From assembly GCA_010015675.1 (NCBI GenBank), contig ML976997.1:724693-735033 (forward strand): DNA of 10,341 bases. Reading direction: 5' to 3'. The stretch comes from Byssothecium circinans (taxonomy: Eukaryota; Ascomycota; Dothideomycetes; Pleosporales; Massarinaceae). Made by a program: the position numbers and the translations under genes. The notes beneath the pieces were generated by a model that searched no databases, had not been told where the DNA came from, and saw only the letters and a program-made list of their open reading frames with translations. Positions 1 through 8,798 of the stretch are shown one piece after another (position 1 is the first letter of the stretch; each line of letters starts with the position of its first letter).

Positions 1-64
1 GAAGGAGAGGAAGGAGAGGAAGGAGAGGAAGGAGAGGAAGGAGAGGAAGGAGAGGAAGGAGAGG
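1..64. repeat. 9-bp purine minisatellite, 7 perfect copies
   Basis: Positions 2-64 are seven identical tandem copies of AAGGAGAGG. The array starts at the window edge, so it probably continues to the left. The purine-only character extends in looser form (runs of A and G with few T) to about position 98. The copies are identical, whereas other repeats in the window have accumulated C/T and G/A changes. The unit contains neither CpA nor TpG, so RIP would have few targets. No coding role is apparent. Confidence 0.95.
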
Positions 65-111
65 AAGAGAAATAGGAAAATAAAGGAAAATAAAATAAAA
101 CTACTTTGCTA

Positions 112-1232
112 CTAAAATTCAAGCCTTTAAAACTACAACCTTTTAGCGGAAGCAGCTTAGCTACCTAGTTAGTATTATCTCAAAAATTAACTATTATCTT
201 GAAAGTTAACCTAGAGCATAGCTACTATATCCTTATAACTACTAAAGTATATCTTAATTAACCTATCCATGGTAGCTACAGTAGTGAAGTGCTTAGCTTT
301 GCTAGGATAAAAGTAGTTAATATCCTCTACGCATCCCTTATCCTTGCTCACGATCTATTTGATGCCGTCGTTGTAGAGGTCATAGATACTACTTAAGATA
401 GCCTTGATTTCATTAACTGTTGCCTTAGCAGGAGGGACGAAGTTAAGAAGGTAGTACGCTGTAAGCTTACGCTTATCTTAAAGCTAGTGTCCCTACTTAT
501 TATATCTATTAGTAAGATAGTTAATGAACGCTCTAACCCCCCTATTAGCCTTAAGCCTATTTGCGTTAATCTGCTTCCTTAACTCTCTATAGACGTTGCT
601 CACCTTAGATATAATATTAGAGGCCTACATGAACTTATTATATACCCCACCACTAATCTTATTACACTTAGCCTGCTTTTTAAGCCCTAGGTTCTTCCCT
701 AGGACCGTGACCAAGTCTATGATGCCGCGTAGCGCGATAACCTTGTCAGCCTTAGGTTCATAGATAAGCTCCCTATCTTTAGGGCTATCTCTAGCGTGGG
801 GGGTAGTGTCTTTACGCTTTACTTTTACCTTTCCCCTTCTATTTTCTAGATAGCTATGGTACTCCTATAGGGTAGGCTTACTTTCTTTAGGATACTAAGG
901 ATACTTCTACTCTAAGCATTACAAAAATAGTGATATCTAGGGTGAGCTAGCCTGAGCTCTAATAGAGATGGGGCTTGCATGGACTAATAGGATCCCTACT
1001 ACCATAGTGGCAAAGATAGATACGCTGTATCTCATAGTAGCGTTCTAGGTTAGCTATGATAGGGTAGGTAGGTTTAGCGCTAGGAGGGATAAGTAGATAG
1101 GGAGGAGGTTTAATAGGAAGAGGGCTATTATAAAAAAGGTAGTAGGATATTGTAGGGTAGTTGTATTAGCAGATAGGTAATTAGGTATATTTTCATAACC
1201 TTCTCTAGGTTACTTTATACTTTATCTAACAT
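112..1232 (-). pseudogene. Degenerate gene of unknown function
   Basis: Read on the minus strand, about 915 down to 112 gives one frame of well-mixed amino acids broken only by TAA/TAG. It includes a Lys/Arg-rich stretch near 780-840 (RRGKVKVKRKDTTPHARDSP), VIALRGIIDLVTVLGKNLGL near 675-735, and VRAFINYLTNRYN near 500-540. Upstream (about 1232-920) the neighbouring frame reads better, as a Gln/Ser/Pro/Tyr-rich, probably disordered segment ending in YHYFCNA. A one-base frameshift at about 915-921 would join the two and place two Cys three residues apart, which could be the remains of a zinc-binding site, though that is speculative. The first Met of the upstream frame is at 1232-1230. The family is not recognised. 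The stops imply an inactive RIP-mutated copy. Start and end are approximate. Confidence 0.5.
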
Positions 1233-1884
1233 GGAGTATCATTATTATCTATAGAATCTAAGTAGTAAGGCAGATTAGCTTTTACTATTACTAGTAACAA
1301 CAGTTAGGCCATGTTGTTTAAGTAGGGGCTTCCTGCAAGAGCGTACTATGCTACTTCTACGTCCTAGCGTAGGCTATTCACTATCCCTGCACAGGACTAG
1401 GCTTTAACGGCATAAGAATATAGCCTAATGTTTCAGTTAAGCTTTAACGGCATAAGAACATAGTCTAATGTTTTAGTTGAGTAGGTCTTCTATTCTATAT
1501 GGCCTAATATTAACTAGTGTAGCACTGCTAGCTAGTAAACGTGTTCAACCTAATATATAAGTTACCTAGGTCATCTTATATTATTTCTCTATATAAAGAG
1601 ACTAGTAGAGTAGGACGTAAACTACTCTTTTACATTATATCTCTTCTATAGCTAGGTAGGCGTAGATAACTATAGTCACAGATACAGAAACGTTATTATA
1701 GGAGGGTAAAACATAGGGTTAGAAGGAAGATAGGTGCTAGGGGGAGGAAGAGGAGCAAGATTATAAGCATGAAATAGGCCTAGAACACTTTATAGAAGGC
1801 ATTTCTAACTGACTAACCTAGGATAGACGTTAAATACCTTGCCTTTATCTTTCCCACGTAGCGCGCGGCACGGAGGGATTAAAG
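1233..1884. other. No clear gene; holds a 40-bp tandem duplication
   Basis: No frame is convincing over the whole stretch. At 1680-1960 two plus-strand frames read tolerably: one very Arg/Lys-rich and one with a Glu-rich run followed by YKHEIGLEHFIEGIS. I cannot choose between them, and either could be a gene remnant. A TATA-like CTATATAAAGAG lies near 1589-1600. The part at 1300-1400 and the part just before 1884 retain more CpA/TpG than their surroundings. Confidence 0.4.
1401..1480. repeat. 40-bp tandem duplication, two copies
   Basis: Positions 1401-1440 and 1441-1480 are head-to-tail copies, both starting GCTTTAACGGCATAAGAA. They differ at four of 40 positions (unit positions 19, 24, 34, 39), all transitions. 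Three of the four are CpA or TpG in one copy and TpA in the other, as expected if RIP hit the two copies independently. A weaker third match (TATATGGCCTAATATTA, about 1496-1512) follows. Confidence 0.9.
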
Positions 1885-2379
1885 ATGGCGCAGCAGATAG
1901 TAGCAAGGATGCTAAAACCCTACGCCACACGAAGTAAAAAAGTAGGGAGAATTCTAACTATCTATAAAGTTTCCCTTTCTACGCTACCTCCCCTTCTATG
2001 CTACCTCCCCTTCTATGCTACCTCCCTTTTTACGCCACCTCCCCTTCTACGCCGCTTCCCCTTCTACGCCACTTCCCCTTCTATGCTACCTCCCCTTCTA
2101 CGCTACCTCCCCTTCTACGCTGCCTCCCCTTTTACGCTGCCTCCCCTTCTATACTACCTCCCCTTCTACGTCGCCTCCCCTTTTACGCTGCCTCCCCTTC
2201 TACGCTACTTCCCCTTCTACGCCGCTTCCCCTTCTACGCTACCTCCCCTTCTACGCTACTTCCCCTTTTACGCTGCTTCCCCTTCTATGCCACCTCCCCT
2301 TCTACGCCGCCTCCCCTTCTACGCTGCCTCCCCTTCTACGCCGCCTCCCTACACTATGCCTAACCCTGATAGTGCATAG
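1885..2379 (+). CDS. Open frame through the minisatellite, probably not a gene
   Basis: An ATG at 1885 opens a 164-codon frame. The first 29 residues (MAQQIVARMLKPYATRS...) are non-repetitive and lie in a patch with little RIP damage. The rest is the translated 17-bp minisatellite, giving a 17-residue Pro/Leu/Phe/Tyr/Ser/Thr-rich repeat. There is no signal peptide or known domain. The other two forward frames are equally open across the array, so openness comes from the repeat unit and not from selection. The short unique N-terminus could be the end of a real exon or chance. I list it for completeness and think it more likely non-coding. Confidence 0.15.
   Translation: MAQQIVARMLKPYATRSKKVGRILTIYKVSLSTLPPLLCYLPFYATSLFTPPPLLRRFPFYATSPSMLPPLLRYLPFYAASPFTLPPLLYYLPFYVASPFTLPPLLRYFPFYAASPSTLPPLLRYFPFYAASPSMPPPLLRRLPFYAASPSTPPPYTMPNPDSA
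1973..2346. repeat. 17-bp minisatellite, 22 copies
   Basis: The stretch is exactly 22 tandem units of 17 bp (374 bp) with consensus CCCCTTCTACGCYRCYT and no indels between units. All variation seen is C/T or G/A (unit positions 4, 7, 10, 11, 12, 13, 14 and 16), with no transversions. A decayed partial unit follows at 2347. Because 17 is not a multiple of 3, each frame cycles through all three phases and gives a 17-residue Pro/Leu/Tyr-rich repeat. The plus-strand unit has no stop in any phase, so all three forward frames are open across the array. The minus strand has a TAG in every unit. Confidence 0.95.
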
Positions 2380-2430
2380 ACTATTACTTCTTCTAACATG
2401 GATCCTAAGTCCTAAGTAACCGTAGTATAT

Positions 2431-3090
2431 ATGCAGCTACTTCACATCTACTAATATAGTTAGCTAGAGATAGATGGAGAGAGGCAAGGTTATATGCGTG
2501 CATGTAAGCTAGATTAACCTCTAATAATCCCTTAACTAACCCTAGCTTACCTTAAACTAGTACACGTTAATTCATATAGCCTACTAGATACTAAGGAGGA
2601 GAGGCAGGCCTACATTATTACGCATAAACTTAATTAGCCCCCTCCTATCCTAAAGCGTGCTCTAGCTTACCTAAACTCATTTCATATCTATTAGTACTAT
2701 TAACTTAAGACAGAGGAAGAGAAGAAAACATACCTAGCTACGCATAAACTTATATAAGCCCCCTCTAGCGTCTTAACCTACATCTTCTACTAGCACGACC
2801 CTACCTGCAAACTATATCTTATCTGAACTGGTTTAGCTAAGGCTAATACTTTTAGTAAGATACGTAAGAATTAGTTAGATAAAGAATAGTATGCCTATTT
2901 TATCGCTAATACCCACGAAGTAAGGGACTCTAAGCGTGTATTAGCTTAGATACCTAGGGAGTAGAAACTACTTATATAGCTCCTACCCTTATTAGCAGAC
3001 GCTACTGCCTAGACCTTAACCTCTTCTTCTACGTATTTCCTTTTTTTCTTTTCTCTCCCCTTAAGTAGCATAGCAACATATTAACTAGAG
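2431..3090 (+). pseudogene. Degenerate gene with three 40-residue repeats
   Basis: From the ATG at 2431 the plus frame reads coherently to about 3090, broken by TAA/TAG at likely Gln positions and one TGA near 2823. It contains three in-frame repeats of exactly 120 bp starting at 2455, 2575 and 2695. Each begins Tyr-Ser/Tyr-x-Leu, then an acidic Glu-Glu/Gly-Glu-Arg/Lys core, a Tyr three or four residues on, then Lys-Leu-x-stop-Pro/Ala. The second reads YSLLDTKEERQAYIITHKLN and the third YY*LKTEEEKKTYLATHKL. After the repeats the frame continues with a Lys-rich stretch and FIANTHEVRDSKRVLA near 2900-2945. I do not recognise the family. The conserved spacing and amino-acid pattern argue for a real former protein, now inactivated. 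The 3' end is uncertain because the frame stays plausible past 3090. Confidence 0.5.
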
Positions 3091-3438
3091 CAGTACTATA
3101 GTCTAATAAAACTACTATACTACCCCTTCTCTTCTCTTAACACGTGTTACATGCTTCTACCTAGCGTTATAGGCGCTAACCTATATACGGGCATGAAAGG
3201 GTTATCTTCTACGCCACCTGCATTGCCTAGGGCAGGTCTGCCTTATATCTAGTACCCTAGGCTGCTAAGCTAACTAGGGATGCTACCTAGGTATATAATG
3301 TGCGCTAGTTTTAAGGAAATGTAAATGTACCTACCTATTACTTACCTCCCTATTTAGCTATCTAGGCATATATACACCTAAATTCTAACCTAAGGTCATC
3401 TACCTAAGTGCACCTATATAGGCTACCCCCCCTTTACT
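3091..3438. other. No assignable gene
   Basis: The same forward frame that carries the upstream and downstream pseudogenes continues here with TAA/TAG interruptions and a Pro-rich segment (LSSTPPALPRAGLPYI near 3200-3248). I cannot tell whether this is 3' coding sequence of the upstream gene, the 5' flank of the downstream one, or chance. The last part (3330-3438) is pyrimidine-rich, including a run of eight C at 3426-3432 or so, and might have been promoter sequence for the frame starting at 3439. Confidence 0.3.
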
Positions 3439-3756
3439 ATGCGGTTTCTCTACGTTATAGCTACCTTAGCCTTAGTTATAGCTACTTCTACCTAATAAGA
3501 GGTTAAACGCGCCACCCCCTAGCATGATATATATATCTTTGAAGACAACGGCTATATAGGCCGCACTGGCTAGATATGTGAAGGATATAGGGATAGGGAG
3601 TATTATAAAATAGAGGACCTATAGGAACTTATAACCTCCGCCAAGTACTATAACTTAGGGAGTAGCACCTCTTCCTCTAAGTATAATATCTCTATGTACT
3701 CTTGCGTACCTCTTCCTAATAACTAGCTAGGATTTAATATGTGTGGGGTTAGATAA
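3439..3756 (+). pseudogene. Small secreted-protein-like frame, RIP-inactivated
   Basis: An ATG at 3439 opens a frame of 105 codons to TAA at 3754. The N-terminus MRFLYVIATLALVIATST is a typical signal peptide: one basic residue then a hydrophobic core. Residues 21-24 (EVKR) look like a Kex2 processing site, followed by a short polar chain with three Cys (about residues 47, 89, 102) and a Ser/Thr-rich patch at 75-80. Six internal TAA/TAG stops (codons 19, 20, 28, 45, 62, 96) sit where Gln or Trp codons would mutate under RIP. Signal peptide, Kex2 site, small size and Cys fit fungal secreted effector-like proteins, but no family is recognised. The terminal TAA may itself be RIP-made, because the frame stays plausible downstream. 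The entry could therefore be the 5' end of the longer pseudogene that follows. Confidence 0.45.
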
Positions 3757-5754
3757 ACTAAGGATAGCACGTATATAGATAGACTTTACCTTAGTGTCTT
3801 AGGTGTGATAGTCTATTTAGGTAGTAACACAGTAATAAGGCGCGCTATAAAAGTACCTACTTAGGTCAGCACTACCAAGTACTTTTATCTGAATGGCAAA
3901 AAGCGTTAGATGATTGCTATTGATTTAGACCTTAGACGATCCTATAGGTCTATCCTAAAGAGCCAAAGGGTAGCTTATCTTAAGAAGCACAGCGAGGAGA
4001 AGCTTCTAAGCTAAAGGTACGTGCTAGCATATAGGATGATAGTAGTACTAATCAGCCTAGGTTCAACACTAGGAGGAGAGGAGTAAGAGCTAGTTATAAG
4101 AAATGCTCTAACTTTTTATACGCGATCAACTTGGATGGTATAAAGCTTTAGGTATAAATAGATCTCCTCTATATATTAATGATTTATTATGCTTAATATA
4201 CTTTTACGTTTCCCCTCTATTTTGCAGGCTAGACCTATAGCTAAGTAGGTAACTAGCCTAATACTACTATATCATCTACACCTACGTAGGCGGCGTAGAA
4301 CCTAAACCTATCTCCATAAAGTATAATAGCTAGGATAGAATAACGTTTAGCTGCTGCTATGCCCTTTCCTATAGCTAAGTAGATGTGTACTGTCTCTATT
4401 CTATTAGACTTAGGCTAATTATTGTGATGCTTAATTAACTAGTATAACAGGAACTAGGTAGCTATATAGGATTATAGATGATAGTAGCAAAGTTATCTAA
4501 CTTATTACATCCTTAGTCTAGAAGTACTAGCGTATAAGTACGCGTCTACCTATTAAAGTAGAAATGTAGGAATTTAGAAGAGAGATGCTACCTAGGGAAG
4601 AGGAGAGCAAGGAGGATACACACACCTAGATTGCGGTTAGCCGTGCAACTAGTATAGGCAGCCTTAGTGCACGTACCTAAGGTTAGAATAGTATCAAACG
4701 CCTAATACGGCTATTCATAGCGTACTAGGTATCCTGGTTGCGGCGTTCCCATATCATGCACTTCTATAAGATGAAATATGGTATACGCCTTCTAGTATAG
4801 TAAGTCATCCTCTCTATAGGAAGCACCCTAAGCTATGCTTACCATGAGGATCATAGAGGTAGAGTTAATAGCCTAGCTAAGATGCGTCTAATCCGTGCCT
4901 AGATAGGTAGCATGTTGCTGAACTATTAGAAGGCTGTAGGTCTAGCGGTAACTTACCATTAGAAATTAAGTCCCTATAATAGTAAAGCACCTAAGATACA
5001 CTAACTATATAGTAAAACTAAATAGTAAGAGGGTAGACCCTACGTTAACCCTATCCTGCTAACGCGCTATGGACATGCCTAGACTTAGATACGCGCTTCT
5101 AATAATAATGGTGCCTAATAGCTAAATAGAAATATAACTTATGTTTATTAATAGAGAGAAAGTAGATAAATAGTATACTAAGGACTAGAGTAGTCTACCT
5201 ATATAACGTTCTAATAGAGTAATCTACTAGGTAATTCTACTAAAGATTATGTGACATGCAACTACTACCTAGGATAGAGCTAGACTAACTATATTAGCTA
5301 TCTTCTAATTACGCTGACGAGCCCTTAGTTGCAAGGGTATACCTATATTAGAGTAGTGTAGGAGATAACAAAGGCACTAGTACTATTAGGGTAGTAGGTA
5401 AATACTACTTAAGCTAGGAGCCCTATATATTCCCCTAGGGGGCTAGTTAGCTTAGATATAGTGTAATTAGTAAAAGGGTTTATACTAAATAGGCTAGCAT
5501 ACATGGCCTAGAAGACCTAGGTAGGGTACTCTATAAATAGCTATGCATAGATAGTGGCGATGATACTAAAGCTAGTAAGGCCTATAGTAGTAATAGATAC
5601 CTATATGTAGTTATAGTATGGATTAGGAGTATCTAATCTAGTGTAGTATACCTCTATGTTAGTAGTTTTGTTAGAGGGAATGTAGCCTAAGATACGTACG
5701 TAGGAGTAGAAGAGATATAAGCATAAAAGAGAGAATTATAATAGAGAAGGATGA
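3757..5754 (+). pseudogene. Long degenerate gene with a probable intron
   Basis: The frame of the secreted-like segment continues here to TGA at 5752-5754. A probable intron at 4138-4227 keeps the frame. Before it the translation has a basic, polar stretch (KSQRVAYLKKHSEEKLL near 3958-4008) and EELVIRNALTFYTRSTWMV-like sequence up to the donor. After it, about 4228-5040 reads as a balanced protein including MLPREEESKED (4585-4617) and STLSYAYHEDHRGRVNS (4822-4872). From about 5230 the chain becomes more hydrophobic (possible membrane segments 5440-5640) and ends in a basic tail. Interruptions are TAA/TAG. In the last third the opposite strand is also free of TGA and reads as a plausible Thr/Tyr/Pro-rich protein, so strand there is uncertain. 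No family recognised. If joined to the signal peptide at 3439, the product would be about 740 residues. Confidence 0.4.
4138..4227 (+). other. Probable spliceosomal intron (90 bp)
   Basis: A GTATAA donor follows codon ATG at 4135-4137. The acceptor is TTTTGCAG ending at 4227 after a pyrimidine-rich tract (about 4201-4223). CTTAATA near 4191-4197 could serve as the branch site. The length is typical of filamentous fungi. Removal leaves the flanking frame in phase. The interior is AT-rich and reads poorly as protein. A second GT at 4152 would break the frame, so I prefer the donor at 4138. Confidence 0.5.
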
Positions 5755-6122
5755 AAGTAAGAGGGTTATAGATTAGCTACCTATCCTTGCCTTTTAAAGG
5801 TCCTACTATGCTAGAGCTTTACTTTTATGTACTTAGATATAGGTAATACCTAGCATAAGCATGACCCCTATATAGTATCTATCTTAGTAATAATAGTACG
5901 GCGCCTAATCTTCTATTTTAGCATACCTATACCACACTAGTAGTAGGGTAGATGACATAGCATAGGAGGTAAGTCTAGGCTGCGGCACTACTAGTAGTAT
6001 ACTAAGGCTAGCTTACTACCCTAGTATATCCTCTAGCAATGACCCCGCTGCTTTTATCTAATGGTAGTAGGGGGCTGCGTCTTTAGTAACATTAGTAATA
6101 GTTAGATTTCTTGTATTTTCTA

Positions 6123-6782
6123 TATATAAAAGAGACGTAATAGTGACAGTAGTTAATAAGCCCTCTACTCTTAATAGATATACTATTTCCTAAGAATGAT
6201 AGTAGTTAGATTAATCCGCGCTACTACGTAGATCATCACTAACAGGTCCCCTTAATAACGTATTGACGCGATACAGAGCACTAGATGCTAGATATACTTA
6301 AGCGCACGCTTAAGTTACTATTTCTAGACGTGATTAACGTTCTCCTTCCTAATCTAATTTAGGAACGCTATCTAGTCCTAATTAAGGAGCTCCTCTCTAT
6401 TATTATATAGATACACTATAAGTTATATAAGTAACTCTATTTCTACCTAGAGAGACTTTAATGCTTAGTAGTAGTATAAGTCCTAGTACTACTCCTATCC
6501 TTTAGTAAGTAGATGAGCCCTAGGTGATATAGCATAACTATGTGCTAATTAGGCTTATATTACTTAAACCTTCTATATTAGCTTATCCCTCTAGTCTATC
6601 TATTTGGTTCCTTCGTCTATAGTAAGGATATTAAGATTAGGCGTTAGCGCGCTATCATAATGCTTAATAGGCAGACCTAGGATAGTTTAAGTAATGAGCT
6701 AGTCCTTACCTAATATAATATTGCGTATAGCGGTCAACCTCTTTGCGTGAAGCTGCGCAGGGGTAGGGACGTCCTGCGACAT
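6123..6782 (-). pseudogene. Degenerate gene of unknown function with intact start
   Basis: The minus-strand ATG at 6782-6780 begins MSQDVPTPAQLHAKRLTAI, with 27 clean codons before the first stop. The frame then runs coherently to about 6123, with stops almost all TAA/TAG. Readable segments include YDSALTPNLNILTIDEGTK (about 6660-6603), IDQRDKLIQKVQVIQAQLAH with stops at Gln sites (about 6600-6540) and SYAISPRAHLLTKG (about 6540-6500). The composition is Gln/Leu/Ile-rich and probably helical, without a signal peptide or obvious membrane segment in the first 150 residues. The frame has no TGA and can be followed further, to beyond 5760, towards the convergent plus-strand pseudogene, so the 3' limit is a guess. 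I do not recognise the family. The fossil transposon lies about 240 bp upstream. Confidence 0.45.
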
Positions 6783-6862
6783 ATTAAGGTAATTAGAAGT
6801 TAATAATAGGGCTAGTTAGCAAGCTAGAGACTTTAGTAGATTTAAGCCTCTAGTTTTGATGA

Positions 6863-7018
6863 TACGACTTAGCGGATGCTAATTTCAGTGATGCGATGAT
6901 GGATGAAGATGAGTTGCAAGGTAAGTTATTACGCGCAGCTTAGGGGAAAAGAGCTTTATCTAGTCCACCGTAGGCTAAAGGCCTTAGTAGCGCTAAGTAG
7001 GCAATAGTAATTACTTAT
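6863..7018 (+). pseudogene. Short acidic coding remnant
   Basis: A 52-codon plus frame in a patch with little RIP at its start reads DLADANFSDAMMDEDELQGK, followed by GKRALSSPP and further Ala/Ser/Lys-rich residues with three TAG stops. A consensus donor AG|GTAAGT occurs at 6921, so this could be an exon end followed by an intron, although the frame also reads through. Two TGA codons bound it upstream. It stops at the left terminal repeat of the Fot1-like element, which may have inserted in or beside the gene. Too short to assign. Confidence 0.3.
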
Positions 7019-7024
7019 ACCTAG

Positions 7025-7082
7025 GTTACTAAAGTACTACAACGTAAAGCACTATTAAAATAGCTACTTTTCCTTAGTAACA
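7025..7082 (+). repeat. Left terminal inverted repeat of the Fot1-like element
   Basis: The inner part reads AATAGCTACTTTTCCTTAG (about 7059-7077), the inverse of the right end's CTAAGGAAAAGTAGTTAT (8802-8819) with a C/T difference. Further out, AAAGCACTATTAAAA matches the inverse of the right end apart from transitions. It carries one copy of a subterminal motif present twice on the right. Confidence 0.75.
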
Positions 7083-7087
7083 CTAAC

Positions 7088-8774
7088 TTACTTAACTTTA
7101 TTACTACTATCACCTACACCACTACCTGACATAATAAACTGAGTACTAGCATCTAACTTAGAAGAACCCTCTTTATTAGCTTAACACGTTCTCGCGTTAT
7201 GCCTAGCCTTACTATAGTTACTATAGTGTTGAATACCTAGTTATCACACCTCACGCTTACCCTCTACCCTCGCCTTCTTATAGTTCTGAATAGTTCCTAA
7301 TGGTTTAGAACTATTCTAGTCTGCTGTAGGACTATACTCTATAGTGCTACTTTTCTAAAGATACTTGCGCTTGCGTGTTTTTTGCTTAGTTACTACTGTA
7401 AGTTGCTGTTCAAGCTCTTTAATGCGCGCCTTTATTAGAGCGCTACTATGTAGCATCAACTTAGCGCCTTTAACGAGCTGTGAAAGCCTACCCTAAGCCG
7501 TCTATAGTAACTAAGTAATAGAATCACGTACTAGCTTTAACTGTAAGCTAAATTCACGTGTATTACTTGGTATTCTTGATAGCTATGGCATCTCTAGTGG
7601 TGGGGGTCCTAGTAGGGTGCGTATACGCATATTAAGGTAATCAAGTACTACCTGCGCGTTTAGAGGGACTAGCCTTATTGCCTTAAAGGCCTTTTGATAG
7701 TTCTGAACCGTAAACACGCTTAAAAACGCGTCATTAAAGGCTGGTAGGAACGCTTCCTTATTAACGTAAAAGACGTGTTAGCGTGCTAAGTCCTAAATAA
7801 TTCTAGAGTACTTACGCTTAAGCGGCGAGAATAACACCACATTAAACGGCTGGAGGATGTGTGACGAGTGCGGTAGCATATAGAGTGTAAGGATCTTATT
7901 ATCATAATAATAATCCTTAAAACCTTAATTTAGATAGCTTTCATGGCTATCTAAAATCAGTAACTAATAGGCGCCTACTATTTAGTCCTTTATATACGCG
8001 TTAAAGTGCTTTAACCACGCGAGACTAAGCTTATTATTCGTCCATCTATTCTCTAAGACTAAGAGCTTCTAATTACGTAGTATATCAGCTTCCTAATACT
8101 ACAAAGAGATGTGGACGCGTCCTTTGTATATAATAAATAGTAGGGTAAATGTACCATTTAAACATATACTTTAGATCTCTATTACCTACTCTTTATCGCC
8201 TAGCTAAACCGTTATAGGCCTTGCTCACTTCTCTAAGCTAGTAACTACTTTCCTAGAGCTAATAACACCTATCTAAAAGCTAGTCTTATCAAAGTTATAT
8301 GTATTATTATCTTATACGCCGTACTTTGCTTTAGTCTCCTGCATAAGCTTAAACCACGCGCTAACTACCTTAGGATCTTCCTATAGTATCCTTTAACGGT
8401 CCCTTGCACAGTTCTAGGCTATCTTTAATAGTTCACGCCTAGTTAGCGCTGACCTTCTCTCTATCCTACTTAGCTAGTAGTTTATTAGCTATGTCCGATA
8501 CCTCACTTAATTAGGGCGCAAATCCTCGCGAACTGAGGTTGAGTATGTATTTGATAAGCGTTTCCTCTTTGGTCAGGGACAGTTTTGAATGGTTCGGAAC
8601 TGTTCGTGGTTGAAAGGTGATTCCGTAGATGTAGTTAGAGAGGCTCTAATAACGAACGTTAAAAGCCTTAGCAGCGCGTTAGAGGCTTTTAAATTGGCCT
8701 GAATAGTAAGCTTAAAGGGCAAGCTTAATCCTACCTTCTTATTGAAGAAGTAACGCGTTTATTAGTTAAGGTAT
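7088..8774 (-). pseudogene. Fot1/pogo-family transposase, dead copy
   Basis: Minus-strand frames give about 560 codons, near the Fot1 length. In order: N-terminal helix-turn-helix (RAAKAFNV, about 8680-8655); CENP-B-type HTH with LSSRGFAP (about 8533-8510); EDPKVVSAWFKLM before the core; then the catalytic core. Motif 1 is YNFDKT at 8300-8283 (Asp kept; the family's usual Glu is now Lys). Motif 2 is LILDSHES at 7960-7937 (Asp kept). Motif 3 is LQPFNV at 7855-7838, where the family has Asp and this copy has Asn. Near the C-terminus is a basic KTRKRKYL (about 7380-7358). A one-base frameshift lies near 8405-8420. More than 30 stops, mostly TAA/TAG, replace Gln or Trp. The likely start codon at 8774-8772 now reads ATA, and the TAA at 7090-7088 is the probable end. 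The family call is firm; exact ends are less so. Confidence 0.92.
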
Positions 8775-8798
8775 TTTGTGGTAAGTATAGTATTAGTA

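Noticed and set aside
100..150. Resemblance of CTACTTTGCTACTAAAATTC to the sequence after the extra terminal repeat (9288-9330)
   Set aside because: Needs several gaps to align, and AT-rich sequence gives such matches easily; not enough to call another transposon end.
1585..1605. TATA-like CTATATAAAGAG, with a similar TATATAAAAGAG near 6122-6133
   Set aside because: TATA-rich words are expected everywhere in this composition, and neither site sits at a sensible distance from a supported start on the matching strand.
1998..2419. Two further long forward open frames (1998-2363 and 2015-2419) overlapping the 1885 frame
   Set aside because: They are alternative phases of the 17-bp minisatellite, which has no stop in any forward phase; nothing suggests translation.
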